A DNA stretch of 64,000 nt. It comes from Ignelater luminosus (Eukaryota > Arthropoda > Insecta > Coleoptera > Elateridae). Made by a program: the position numbers and the translations under genes. This document shows positions 54,068-64,000 of this stretch, piece after piece. The stretch spans positions 1 through 64,000 of the forward strand of contig VTPC01004385.1 of NCBI GenBank assembly GCA_011009095.1, given 5' to 3'. The notes beneath the pieces were generated by a model. The model did not search any database. It had not been told where the DNA came from and saw only the letters and a program-made list of their open reading frames with translations. Each line of letters starts with the position of its first letter. Within the stretch, counting starts at the first letter, position 1.

Positions 54068-54552
54068 AAATTGAGCTCAATAACGTTTTTCTCTCCGCTA
54101 GAGGCGCTGTTGTTCCACGTAAGATTTGACAACTTTAAACGTCAGCTTATGAGTTTGAGGTTATTATAATTTAAATTTTAGGAAAAAGTAATTATCATTG
54201 CCTTGTTGTTGCGTATTATTCTGTATTCTTTGCAAACAAGTGTATTTTCTATTTCCCCACCGTCATCTTAATCACTTTCACAACTATTTTTTATAAATTG
54301 CTGTAAGACAGATTTCATAGTGGTGGTTTTTAATAAACCGAGTTAACTCAAATAACTCTGTCATGTAAATCTGTATGATCAGATCAGAAACATTGGTTAA
54401 GTTTTCGAAACCGCGTTAAATGCGCAACAACAAGGCATTAATAATTTCTTTTTTTCTAAAATTTAAATTCTAATGACCTCAATCTTTAAACTTGTCAAAT
54501 CTGAGTGGAACAACAGTGCCTCTAGCGGAGAGAAAATTATTGAGCTCAATTT
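54068..54552. mobile_element. MITE with ~140-base inverted arms
   Basis: The arms 54068-54213 and 54422-54552 share aaattgagctcaata, ctctccgctagaggc, ctgttgttccac and the innermost caacaacaaggcatt. 485 bases in total, no ORF. No clear target duplication. Confidence 0.7.
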
Positions 54553-57149
54553 ACGTTCGTTTTTTATTTTTGGTGTCGGTACTTTATCTTACATCAACTG
54601 GCTTTGATGCAAACCGATGCAAACTAGTTAAATTAAAAAAGGTCAAAAGTAAATCAATGTTTTTATACTGTTTACAGCACTTAAATAGGTAATAAATATT
54701 TTGTATTTACCTACCGTGTGGGGTGCCTTGATTAATAAATACATCGTTATTTTATTAGGTATAATAAATTAAAACATTCGACACACATTTGTCATTTAAA
54801 CTTAAAAAATAAAATAAATAAAAATGTATAAAAATAGGATGCGTAATATATTAGAAATGATACATATTTACTTTTCTAAATTCATATCTATAATGTCTCG
54901 TTTTATCTCCCACAGGAAAACAGAAGTAGCTTTTAACCAATTCGTAATTGAATATTGCGTAAAAAGAATTTAAGGAAAAGCATATACACCACTATAAAAA
55001 TTATTATAATGGAAAACGTGAACCTTCTGGTTAATTGTGCTATTATCGTATTGAATTACACGTGGATGTAAAATGTACAATAAATTATATTTGACTCATG
55101 GTAATGACTTTTCTAATGTTTACAAAGTAAATTCTTGAATTTAAAATCAACAAAACTTTCATCCTTATAAAAAGACAGTATTAAAGAAGCAACATTTTTA
55201 TTATTAAACTACATAACGTCATCAATAAATCTCTATGTTATTCTAATATTGTATCTTAAACTTTATTATAGATTTGAAAAGGGACCGTTTCTTTGACTAG
55301 CATCATCACAAGAACACGATTTCCTAAGTTATAAAAATACCTTAAATCAGCAGCTTTTTAATCATATACCAGATTTTAGATATACTACATTAAATCTTGG
55401 CAGAGATTTGTTGCAGCATTATCACATGAAAAGTGAATTTAAAGGAAACGCGAAAGGCTCAAGGGGCAATGATGGCAATAATACTGCGACGGAAAAATTA
55501 TATAGAAAGCAACAATTCTAAATCGAAAGTAAAGTAGGTATTAACTCCCCTAAGAGAACCACAAATGATTTTGATATTTTATAGGAGTGGCACTCACCCA
55601 AAAGTACTTGAAATGCTTGTATAGCTTAAGGGACAAATAATGTTCTGAAATCACCGTTCACTTTATGGTGTATGGTCCTGCTATCGCAATACTTAATTCT
55701 TTCTGCAAGTTTAAAGATATCCTGGATAGTAATAAGACGTTTACAAATAATGACATCAAACGAAATTATAATCTACTGTAACTTAATTGCTCTATCAGTT
55801 TAACTGATATGATTTTTTGTTTATTTGCTTAGCCCTCACCCGCTCTTAGAAGGACAAGAGATTTTGTTTAAGATAGGAACAGTACTTGTACTTAAGAGCT
55901 TGTTTGTTATATGATACATATATTTAAAATTTGTCGACTGAAACTAAACTCCTGAACTAAAGGGTTTCTCTGTAAATCGAACATGTATGTATACTAATGG
56001 TCTATTGAGGGAAGCTTAAAAAGCTTTTGCGTCTCTTGAAACTTATAAGTAAAGCTCGGGATTAATCCTTCTAACAGAACCGCAATCAGGAAGGTAAACG
56101 TGTAAAAAGAGTTTTTGTCCTGTATTTGGTATATTATATTGATAACTAATTCTGTATTCAGTAATTATATTTTAAGTTCACACCAAATATCCGAATACTT
56201 ATTTTCACAAGGGTGCCCCTGTGCACGAATGAAAGTATTGAGATGTGTCGTGCAACGGGAACACATTGAAAGGGTACAGAATTATTATATCTATAGTTAT
56301 TTTGCCATGATTATCAAAATATGTAGTAATAGCCCAAATGCAAGAGAGAGACTGACTTTATACGTTTACACTCTTGATTACGGTTCTGTTGCCAGGATTT
56401 ATTTCTGAGCTTTACTTTATGAGGCTAGACACCATTAGACTGGATTACCTTTACTTACTGATTTTAACAAATAGTAAATCATTAAAATTAGTAAATGATA
56501 AATATGGCGTTCTTGATAAGAATACATTTTGTAAAATATGTAGTTTTTGTAAAACGCGTCGTCACTTGCTAACACTATAAACTATTCACGTTTAATGTCA
56601 CAAAGATAAGAAAAACCAAAATATGGACTACTATAGTATATTCTTATCTTGGTACGACGTGTAATATTCCCATCTTTCTAATTTTGTAAAAATAAAATGT
56701 GTCTATAAAAGAATTGAGTTATTTTAACATTTAATAATAATAATAATATATTTGTTTTGATCCACCTCCCATTGTTAAAACGATGTTCAAGGAGTGATCG
56801 TTTTTGTCGGTGATGGAGGTCAAGGAGGATGTAAAAAGCAATGAGAAACAACAGGCAAGTTTTGGCAATTACTATGATTTTGTTGCTGGTAAAAAGGAAG
56901 TTAAATATAACGATAACGTCAACTCCAGTTGGCAGTTTTCTTTAAATAATGATAATAATATAACAATTTGACCTTTACTCTTAAAACAAACTTACATATT
57001 CAGCAAAGGGAACAAGATGCACCTGGAGCCAATAAGTAACAAACAAAAGTAAAATAAACTTTGCTGTTCTTCCACCTAACCCTAAATCATTCATTTCTGT
57101 ATGCTGCACAGGAAACTCAACTTGTCGTAACAATGGCAAGCAGTAAAAG

Positions 57150-57549
57150 NNNNNNNNNNNNNNNNNNNNNNNNNNNNNNNNNNNNNNNNNNNNNNNNNNN
57201 NNNNNNNNNNNNNNNNNNNNNNNNNNNNNNNNNNNNNNNNNNNNNNNNNNNNNNNNNNNNNNNNNNNNNNNNNNNNNNNNNNNNNNNNNNNNNNNNNNNN
57301 NNNNNNNNNNNNNNNNNNNNNNNNNNNNNNNNNNNNNNNNNNNNNNNNNNNNNNNNNNNNNNNNNNNNNNNNNNNNNNNNNNNNNNNNNNNNNNNNNNNN
57401 NNNNNNNNNNNNNNNNNNNNNNNNNNNNNNNNNNNNNNNNNNNNNNNNNNNNNNNNNNNNNNNNNNNNNNNNNNNNNNNNNNNNNNNNNNNNNNNNNNNN
57501 NNNNNNNNNNNNNNNNNNNNNNNNNNNNNNNNNNNNNNNNNNNNNNNNN
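57150..57549. other. Assembly gap (400 N)
   Basis: Unknown sequence of exactly 400 positions, probably a scaffold gap of nominal size. The frame that appears to cross it has no meaning. Confidence 0.98.
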
Positions 57550-58401
57550 TTTTTTCTAGATAAAATTTATAAAAACGTTCTAGGAGGATAATTATTATTT
57601 GTAAATCTCATTTAGTCAGAATTAAAAGGAACTAACCCCACAACATGTTTTTTCAAATTTCCGAAATCAGAATAGTCTTTCTTTCCGTTTCCTTATCGCT
57701 GAATGTGACCGTTCGTTATGGAATCCAATTTTTGTGTACCGCCTTATTGATTTATTTTAACAACTAATACGTATTTGTTTTCTGTCATTTGTCAATTGCA
57801 AATGTCATTGTCCTGCATTTAGCAATTTAGTTAATCTTATGCTGAAATTTGTTGTATTGCTTCACATTTTATTTATTATTTGTTTTTTATTTATTTATTG
57901 TTATTTATTACTGTTTATTAACAACTAATTTTATCTTATTCATTTTTAAAAAACATAGGATTAGGCAACCATCATAACAATGATCTACTGCGTATAACGT
58001 GACAAACATTCGAATACATATCCTGTTTTTCAAAGGCGGCAAATGCAGCCTCAAGCATGATTTCTCAGTCTACTGGACCCAAAACATTTATAAACACTTT
58101 GTATAATTATAATACTTGAGAATATTAAATACTATAAAAACAGTTTCACAGAATATGTTCATTTTTATTACGTAAATATTACAGGCATTACAAGACAACG
58201 TTTTTACAATAATTATAAATAGTATATGTTGCTAGGTGAGAAGCAGAAGGTGAGAGAAGAGGAAAACTTCAAAGAATTCTTTTATTGCAATAGTTCGTGC
58301 AACAGTTAAATTATAATTAATTAAAGCGAAATATTCTAATATGTATATAATGTTAATATTAGGTATATCGTAGAGAATATAAAATAGCTTCTGAAATTAT
58401 G
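57550..58401. other. 3' flank of the gustatory receptor gene
   Basis: AT-rich DNA after the assembly gap, including the 3' untranslated region of the minus-strand receptor. TTTATT motifs (AATAAA on the minus strand) occur, for example near 57870 and 58150. I see no other gene. Confidence 0.5.
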
Positions 58402-61400
58402 TTATGCCAACCCACGCATAAATTCGGGTGGTATTTCGAAGCTGAATGCAAAATCAAACTGAATTAAGATGACCAAATACGCAGAAATAGCACCAACCAT
58501 CTGTAAAATATGAAATGAATCAGTTATATATTTATATACATAGTTGTGTGGAGGAAATGGATTTATATTCTATCTCTAAATATTTTACTGAAATTCTAAA
58601 TAAATATCTAATAATAAATACACATTTTATTGTAAATTTATAAATTATTATTCTGTTTTTAAAACAAGTTTAAATATGTTAAACATATAATTATCAACTA
58701 ATAAAATGGGTGCTTTAATTACTGTTATTTCACAGAGAAATTTAACAATAGTAAAACTCGCAAAACCTAAGTATAAATAATAAAAAATGATCATGATTAT
58801 TAATTATTATTCCCACACAATTTATTGTACTTACCGAAAACAAAAATTTATAGTCTATATTAAAGTATCCTCCAGCAGTTATTCTCAGTTCTTCATGTAG
58901 CAAGTTTAATGCAAAAATATTTAACTGAAATTAGTAAAACTGATTAGTGACAATCATGGGCGTCCGTTCAATGATTTCCAGGGGGGGGGGGCGGCTAATC
59001 AACAAATTTATAATATAAGCATATATAAATACGTGTAGAAATAGACCACGAGATACGATTAAAAAATCCAGGGTGGACAAGCGCCCCTCCTTGCCCATAA
59101 GAGCGGATGCCCATGGTGACAATGAGCGTGTTTTTAGATTAAACGCATTTCGTAATTGCCATACAAACCATACAAGTTAAATAACAAATTAAGTATTTGC
59201 TCGGGAGTAGGTAATCTGATCCTGTCTGGCAATGTAGTGCTCTTCACTTCTTGAACAGAAATGTCGTGTTTTTGATGTTACAAGTAATTTTTAGAATATT
59301 CTTGCCTTAAGAACAGTTCTAGTATAATACTCCAGTAATATTTTCTAGTAATTAAGTTTATTTTTTGTGAAGTTAATTTAATCAAGTTAGGCGTGAAGTA
59401 ATTACAAGTGTTTTTTAACAGTTACAGTTTCAAAAGTAAATACTTATACTATTTATTACATAATTTTTGAGTTTGTTATGGGTATTTTGTTGCTTTTTGA
59501 ATCTCACTTAATTTATTTATGTCAGTGGTTTAACATTCTTTTTTATGACAGCATGCGATTCCTCTGGATCTACGTTATTATTGACCTACAGTTCTTTAAA
59601 AATAACTGTGATGCCTTATAGCCATAGTTTTGGCTTTGGTAGGTATAGAAAGTCGATTTTACTCGGAAAAGAAGCATTTTACGAAGTATTGTAAACAGCA
59701 AAGGGGACCTTTCTGTTAGATCTTTATCACCACTGACAAAGATATTGACTACAACGTTATTATGTTTATTATTATTATTATCATATCGTTATATCGGGAT
59801 GTAGCCATCTTATTCTATCTATTTACATAAATAAACAAGCAATTTTTTTATTTTCCTAAGCTTTCGTTTTATTGTTTTTAAACCTCTTGTTTTATTTTTA
59901 AGAAAAGACCTTACAACCCGTGAACCAATCAAATAATATTATAGTAAAAAAGCAAAATTATATTAATTAAATAAATTAGAAAAAAATGAATAATATCAAA
60001 CTTTAAATGAAATTCATTCAACTTCTCCAAATCTGACTGTCTCGTTCGATTTTTATTTAGCTTTTATTACTAAACAACTAGATTTATTATAAATTTATAT
60101 ACGAAATGTACGATAGATACGTTTAAAAAAATACAAAAATTCTTTGCGGTATTTACTTTTGAAACTTTACAAGTTGTGTAATAATATATACCTCCTTCCT
60201 GATAGCAGCATCTTTTTCATAAATTAAACTTTGCATAATGGCTCGTTTTAAACCTTCCCTCTAAAACATAAAAACACAATATTACTCATCTTGTTATGTT
60301 CACAGGTTTATTCTACATTGATATAAGTATGTATACCAGGGTTTGCTGTAAAATGTTAACTAAAGTATCAACGTTAAAGTATTATGATCAGAAATCTGAG
60401 TTTACTGTAGAAATTACAGGGCCCAATCAGTTGAGCACTCCGCGTATATTTTATTTTTATTTCTGTCATTTGGCATTAATACATGAAAATATTGCTAGAT
60501 GTGTAAAAGCTTATTTATATTATTTATTCATTCACGGTGTAGTTTTTTCTGTATGCAGTTGATGATTTTGGGTATTTCGGGCATTTACAAAGTATGCCAT
60601 TCAATTTAAATTCGAACATTTCTTTCAAGTCTACGGTTCTAAACATGATTGAAAGATATATAAAGGCAAAAACAGGCACGTAACTAGACTACCACTTTTG
60701 ACACAGTAGAGTAGATGATCAACAAAAACCAAATATGCCATTTAGACCCTTTTTCGTTTCATTCCATTTCGTTGCGGAACACACGGAGGGCCGCCAGTTC
60801 TCCATCGTCTTTTGATACTTCTCCCATATTCTCTAGTCCGGGTGGGTTTGTTGTTTTCATTTCATTTTTTCTACTAAAGTCGTCCATTGTCTTTTGTCTT
60901 TTGTCATGTTCTTCAGTTGATCTTAGTTCAGTTCATGGTTTGTGTATTCTCTTACCATGGTCTATCTTTTCTAAAGCCTGACTATCTATGTGTTTTCTTA
61001 GCGTATGACCTAACCACTGCCATTTCCTTTTTCTGATTGTTTTCTCAATGGATTTTTGTTTTGTTATTATTCAGAGCACTTCGTTTGCAATCACCTCTAC
61101 CCATCGTACTTTTACAATACTTCTTTTACATTGGTCGGTAAATGCTTGTATTTTCTATACTTGTTGTTTCGATTTATTAATTATATATTAACAGGTGTTT
61201 ATAAACCCCATGTTTCACAATCATAAAGCAGAACAAAATCTTTATTTTGGTATTACTAGAAATTTCCGCATTACATGCACTTCTTTCCTAAATACGCAAC
61301 AGTTTCTACACTATCTATCTTCTCACGGCCGATTATTAATTGTTCTTGAATCTTAATGTTTATTTTTTCGTAACCCCCATTTTCCTTCTTTCCATATCTT

Positions 61401-64000
61401 GATTGTCTTACCCTAACAGTTGTGATAGCATTCTTACCATTGGTTTAGCCCCTGCTTTAATCATTTTCGTTCGTGTATCATCTACTTTAGCGGCTTTATT
61501 AGTTTTAGGAGATTTTATAGCCTCTTTTATTTGTTGTGGCCCAATGTAGCCTGCATCAATATTTATTTCTTCACTTTTTGTATGTTTGCTCAAAATATTG
61601 TAACCAACTCTTTTTCACTTGTTAGTAGTTTCCATCTGCGCTTTTCACTTGATTGTTTAAATGTACGTAGTTCTCTCATATTTTTTTTGCTATGCTATAG
61701 AGAGTTTTTAGATCATTCTGTCTTGCTATCTATCCTGCCATTCTTAACAGTTGTCCTTGGTATTCTTATGTAATTTCTTGTACATTGTTTAACTTCTTCA
61801 TCTATTCTACTGCATTTCTGTATAGTATCAAGTACATTACTCAAATAAATTATTTTCAGCTACTACGGTGAATATACGATCCTTGTTGGTGCCTGGTTCA
61901 CCCTGACTTACTCTTGGTTAGATACTTAAACATAACACTCAATACCGCTAGAAAAAAATTGATTAATAAAGTCACTTCTAGTATAGAACATGCCACGATA
62001 ATTCGGACAGACTTATTCAGTCGCACCTTAACTCATATTACAAACTTTGTGTAATCCTCTTAAAGTGGTTTCAGAATTTTCGAAGAATGTATTAAAAGTA
62101 TACGGACCGTAACAATAATTAGTTGTAGTATTAATTAGAAGTGAAGTTTAAATTTGCAACCTCTTGTAAAACCAATCGACCGTATAAAGCGTACGGTACA
62201 GCTTCGAAAGAATAATACATTTTTATTTACTTGGAACGGTCGATCCTCTTTTAATGTTTAGAAAAAAGTGTGACTGTAAATTTTAGCAGTTTTGATCTAT
62301 TCTATTAAGTGACCATTTACAGTAAACCCGGGTATGTCTATTACTGTTCTTGTAGTAATTATTGATATCACTTGGTGGAATTTCAACAATTTGTGGAAAA
62401 TATCAAGATATCTTACTAAACAAGGTCAAAAAGAATGACCTCTACAATTTGAATATTTAAGACAGCTATACAGAGTACTGAAAAGTAGTGTGGTGTGGTC
62501 TTTAACTTTTCCTTAAGTGACCTTTTATATTTTGACATTCTCTTGTTTCTTGTTCATTTCTGATTGCAGTAATATAGCACTCTGTAGGTCTAACACTAAA
62601 GGCCGATGGACACTAACAAGAATAACTCGTGAAGTTACTTTGAAAGTGTTTTTTACATGTCCGTGGACACTAAGAAGTTGTGTTAATTTTCGTGGGTTTT
62701 GAATCTATACGCCAAATGTGACTTCAGGTTGTCCAACATATCAACATTTCATATATATTCTTATGATTATTGTTGACGTTTCATAACCTTTATAACCAAA
62801 GGTTTTGTATAATTTTTGTTCATAACAGAAACCTTTCTAGTTCATTACTAACGTCTCTGGTGTGATATTTCGGATTTACCCGACGTATTTTCTTTAAAAA
62901 TTTTCTATAAAAATCCGGAAACAGCTGATCCCAGATGTTGGCAAGGTTGGCAGCAAGTAACTTCGTTAAATGCGCATGCACCACTTGTAGAATTTAAGTG
63001 AACTTGTAAAGAAAATACCGCACGTTCCAGTTTTTCTTGGCAAGTTTGATTGTTAAAAGTTCGACTTTAAAATTGCAACCATCTCTTTTTAACGCATGGG
63101 AATGTGCGAGAGAGAAAGCCTTTACAAGTTATTCTTGTTAGTGTCCATCGACCTTAATAGTTATAGTTAAGGGGCTATGTCAAACATTTTTCGAATATTA
63201 TTATTTGAATTTTGTAGTATTAAATGCATTTCTTGAAAATAGTGCTGAAATTAAAAAATCATATTTTTTGAAAAAAAGTAAACTTGTGGTTGATTCACAA
63301 ATGCAATTCGAAATAGCAAGGAAATCGGAGTTTATTGTTTCACACTATAGATGTATAATATTAGGTAGATTTACTTGTTAATGAATTAAAGTAGATTCGA
63401 TAATCCTTTAAAATGTCAAATTAATTTTAAGACGTAGAGGTAATAACCTCGCATGATTGTTCTGAATATCTTTTTTTGCTCTCTCTCCACAGTTCGTTGA
63501 AATTCCTTGCATATCACGTACTTAAATTTAACCTACCTGTTTAAAACAGTTTTCGGCTGTAGTGGCAAAAATAATAATTTTGGTAACTGCATAAGATATC
63601 CAGAATAACGATTCATAAAGTGGAACTATTGTACTAGTATGGTAAAATGAAGAATAACCGTTATATACTTGTACTACTAACGTGGAGAACATAACCATCA
63701 ACGTAAAAAGAATTGGAATATTGAATACTTTATCGACTTGCTTTACAATTACGCACATCTCTTGATAGATATCTTGACATTTCGTTATATAGAAAATCTT
63801 TTTCGATTTCGTCATTTGGGTAGATTGTAATGTATTACTATAATAATTTATATTAAGTAAGTCTAAAATTAATCCTATTTGCCCGAAAATTTGATTTATG
63901 GCCGTTAAAGAGAAAACAAAACTTCCAATAAGCGCACTTTGACTTAAAGAGTTAGCTAAAAAACTTAAATCCGTCCATAGTGATAATACCGAAATTCTAG
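58402..64000 (-). CDS. Gustatory receptor (7tm_7 family), 3' four exons; 5' part beyond the window
   Basis: Insect gustatory receptors are seven-helix, ligand-gated cation channels of chemosensory neurons. Exons in transcript order: 63537-64000 (open at the edge), 60192-60260, 58835-58924, 58402-58500. All introns are phase 0, typical of the conserved 3' GR introns. Exon 1 encodes several TM segments (FNIPILFTLMVMFSTLVVQV; LFWISYAVTKIIIFATTAEN). Exon 2 gives a cytoplasmic loop with IYEKDAAIRKE, exon 3 LNLLHEELRITAGGYFNIDY (the GR ELR.TAGG.F.ID block), and exon 4 the signature TM7 SAYLVILIQFDFAF, ending EIPPEFMRGLA and stop. The start is right of the window. Receptor subfamily (sugar, bitter, CO2) cannot be judged from the C terminus. 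Confidence 0.9.
58955..59115. mobile_element. hAT-like MITE with 8-bp GTGACAAT duplication
   Basis: A 161-base element with 12-base ends catgggcgtccg / cggatgcccatg (one mismatch) and an exact 8-base duplication GTGACAAT at 58947-58954 and 59116-59123. It contains a run of 11 G. The 8-bp duplication and CA...TG ends fit hAT derivatives. In an intron of the gustatory receptor. Confidence 0.8.
60720..61593 (-). pseudogene. Non-LTR retrotransposon (LINE) ORF2 relic
   Basis: Frames on the minus strand, interrupted by stops and shifts, read in order: SEEINIDAGYIGPQQIKEAI..KTNKAAKVDDTRTKMIKAG (start of the reverse transcriptase), then INIKIQEQLIIGREKIDSVE..VAYLGK (palm/thumb), IVKHG, and RKRKWQWLGHTLRKHIDSQA (C-terminal tail). 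This is the standard insect LINE order. 5'-truncated and decayed, in the first gustatory receptor intron of this window, same strand as the host gene. Confidence 0.7.
62600..63154. mobile_element. MITE with TAA duplication (PIF/Harbinger-like)
   Basis: The ends aggccgatggacactaacaa and a near-perfect complement enclose 555 noncoding bases. TAA lies directly outside each end (62597-62599, 63155-63157). A second internal copy of tccgtggacacta suggests subterminal repeats. In a gustatory receptor intron. Confidence 0.72.

Larger units (their letters stand above)
50346..57149. other. Gene-poor region with several MITEs
   Basis: Besides the elements annotated separately (52696-53030, 53071-53779, 54068-54552), I recognise no gene. 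The frame at 51961-52245 (minus) is hydrophobic but has no family signature. 56750-56990 contains short direct and inverted bits (cacctcc, ggaggtcaaggagg), none extended. The region ends at the assembly gap. Confidence 0.5.

Noticed and set aside
57061..57591. Open frame of 176 codons
   Set aside because: It crosses the 400-N assembly gap; most of its residues are unknown.

Overview
This window is AT-rich eukaryotic DNA from an insect genome. The reasons are short GT-AG introns, intron-rich genes with insect-type orthologues (the sodium leak channel NALCN/narrow abdomen, the DNA-damage scaffold TopBP1/mus101, a chemosensory gustatory receptor), and a dense load of insect-style DNA transposons and non-LTR retrotransposon relics. 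A beetle is possible from the style of the repeats, but the sequence alone does not settle the order. One 400-base assembly gap lies at 57150-57549.

Layout. 1-3105: intergenic DNA behind the 3' end of TopBP1. 3106-19930, minus strand: a complete TopBP1/mus101 gene. I reconstructed 17 coding exons by eye, with reading phase matching at every junction, giving 1302 codons plus stop. Its introns carry most of the mobile DNA in this half, including a remnant with a THAP-type zinc-finger ORF and a foldback element whose centre is a telomere-like minisatellite. 19931-25748: intergenic space between two divergently transcribed genes. 25749-45906, plus strand: a complete NALCN gene with 28 coding exons in phase, about 1739 codons, four-domain channel fold and pore filter E/E/K/E. 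45907-58401: gene-poor DNA with a ~29-bp minisatellite split by an apparently intact maT (DD37D) mariner-like transposon, plus several MITEs, one with a 9-bp target duplication. 58402-64000, minus strand: the 3' four exons of a gustatory receptor gene that runs off the right edge; its introns hold LINE and MITE relics.

TopBP1 acts in the nucleus (ATR checkpoint and replication initiation), NALCN in the neuronal plasma membrane (resting sodium leak), and the gustatory receptor in chemosensory neurons. Nothing suggests a shared pathway. No tRNA, rRNA or CRISPR locus was recognised. The most unusual items are the mobile-DNA structures, above all the intact maT element, the foldback element with 16-bp subrepeats around a TTAGG-like core, and the THAP-bearing remnant with two inward-facing ORFs. 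I did not find a clearly new functional system.
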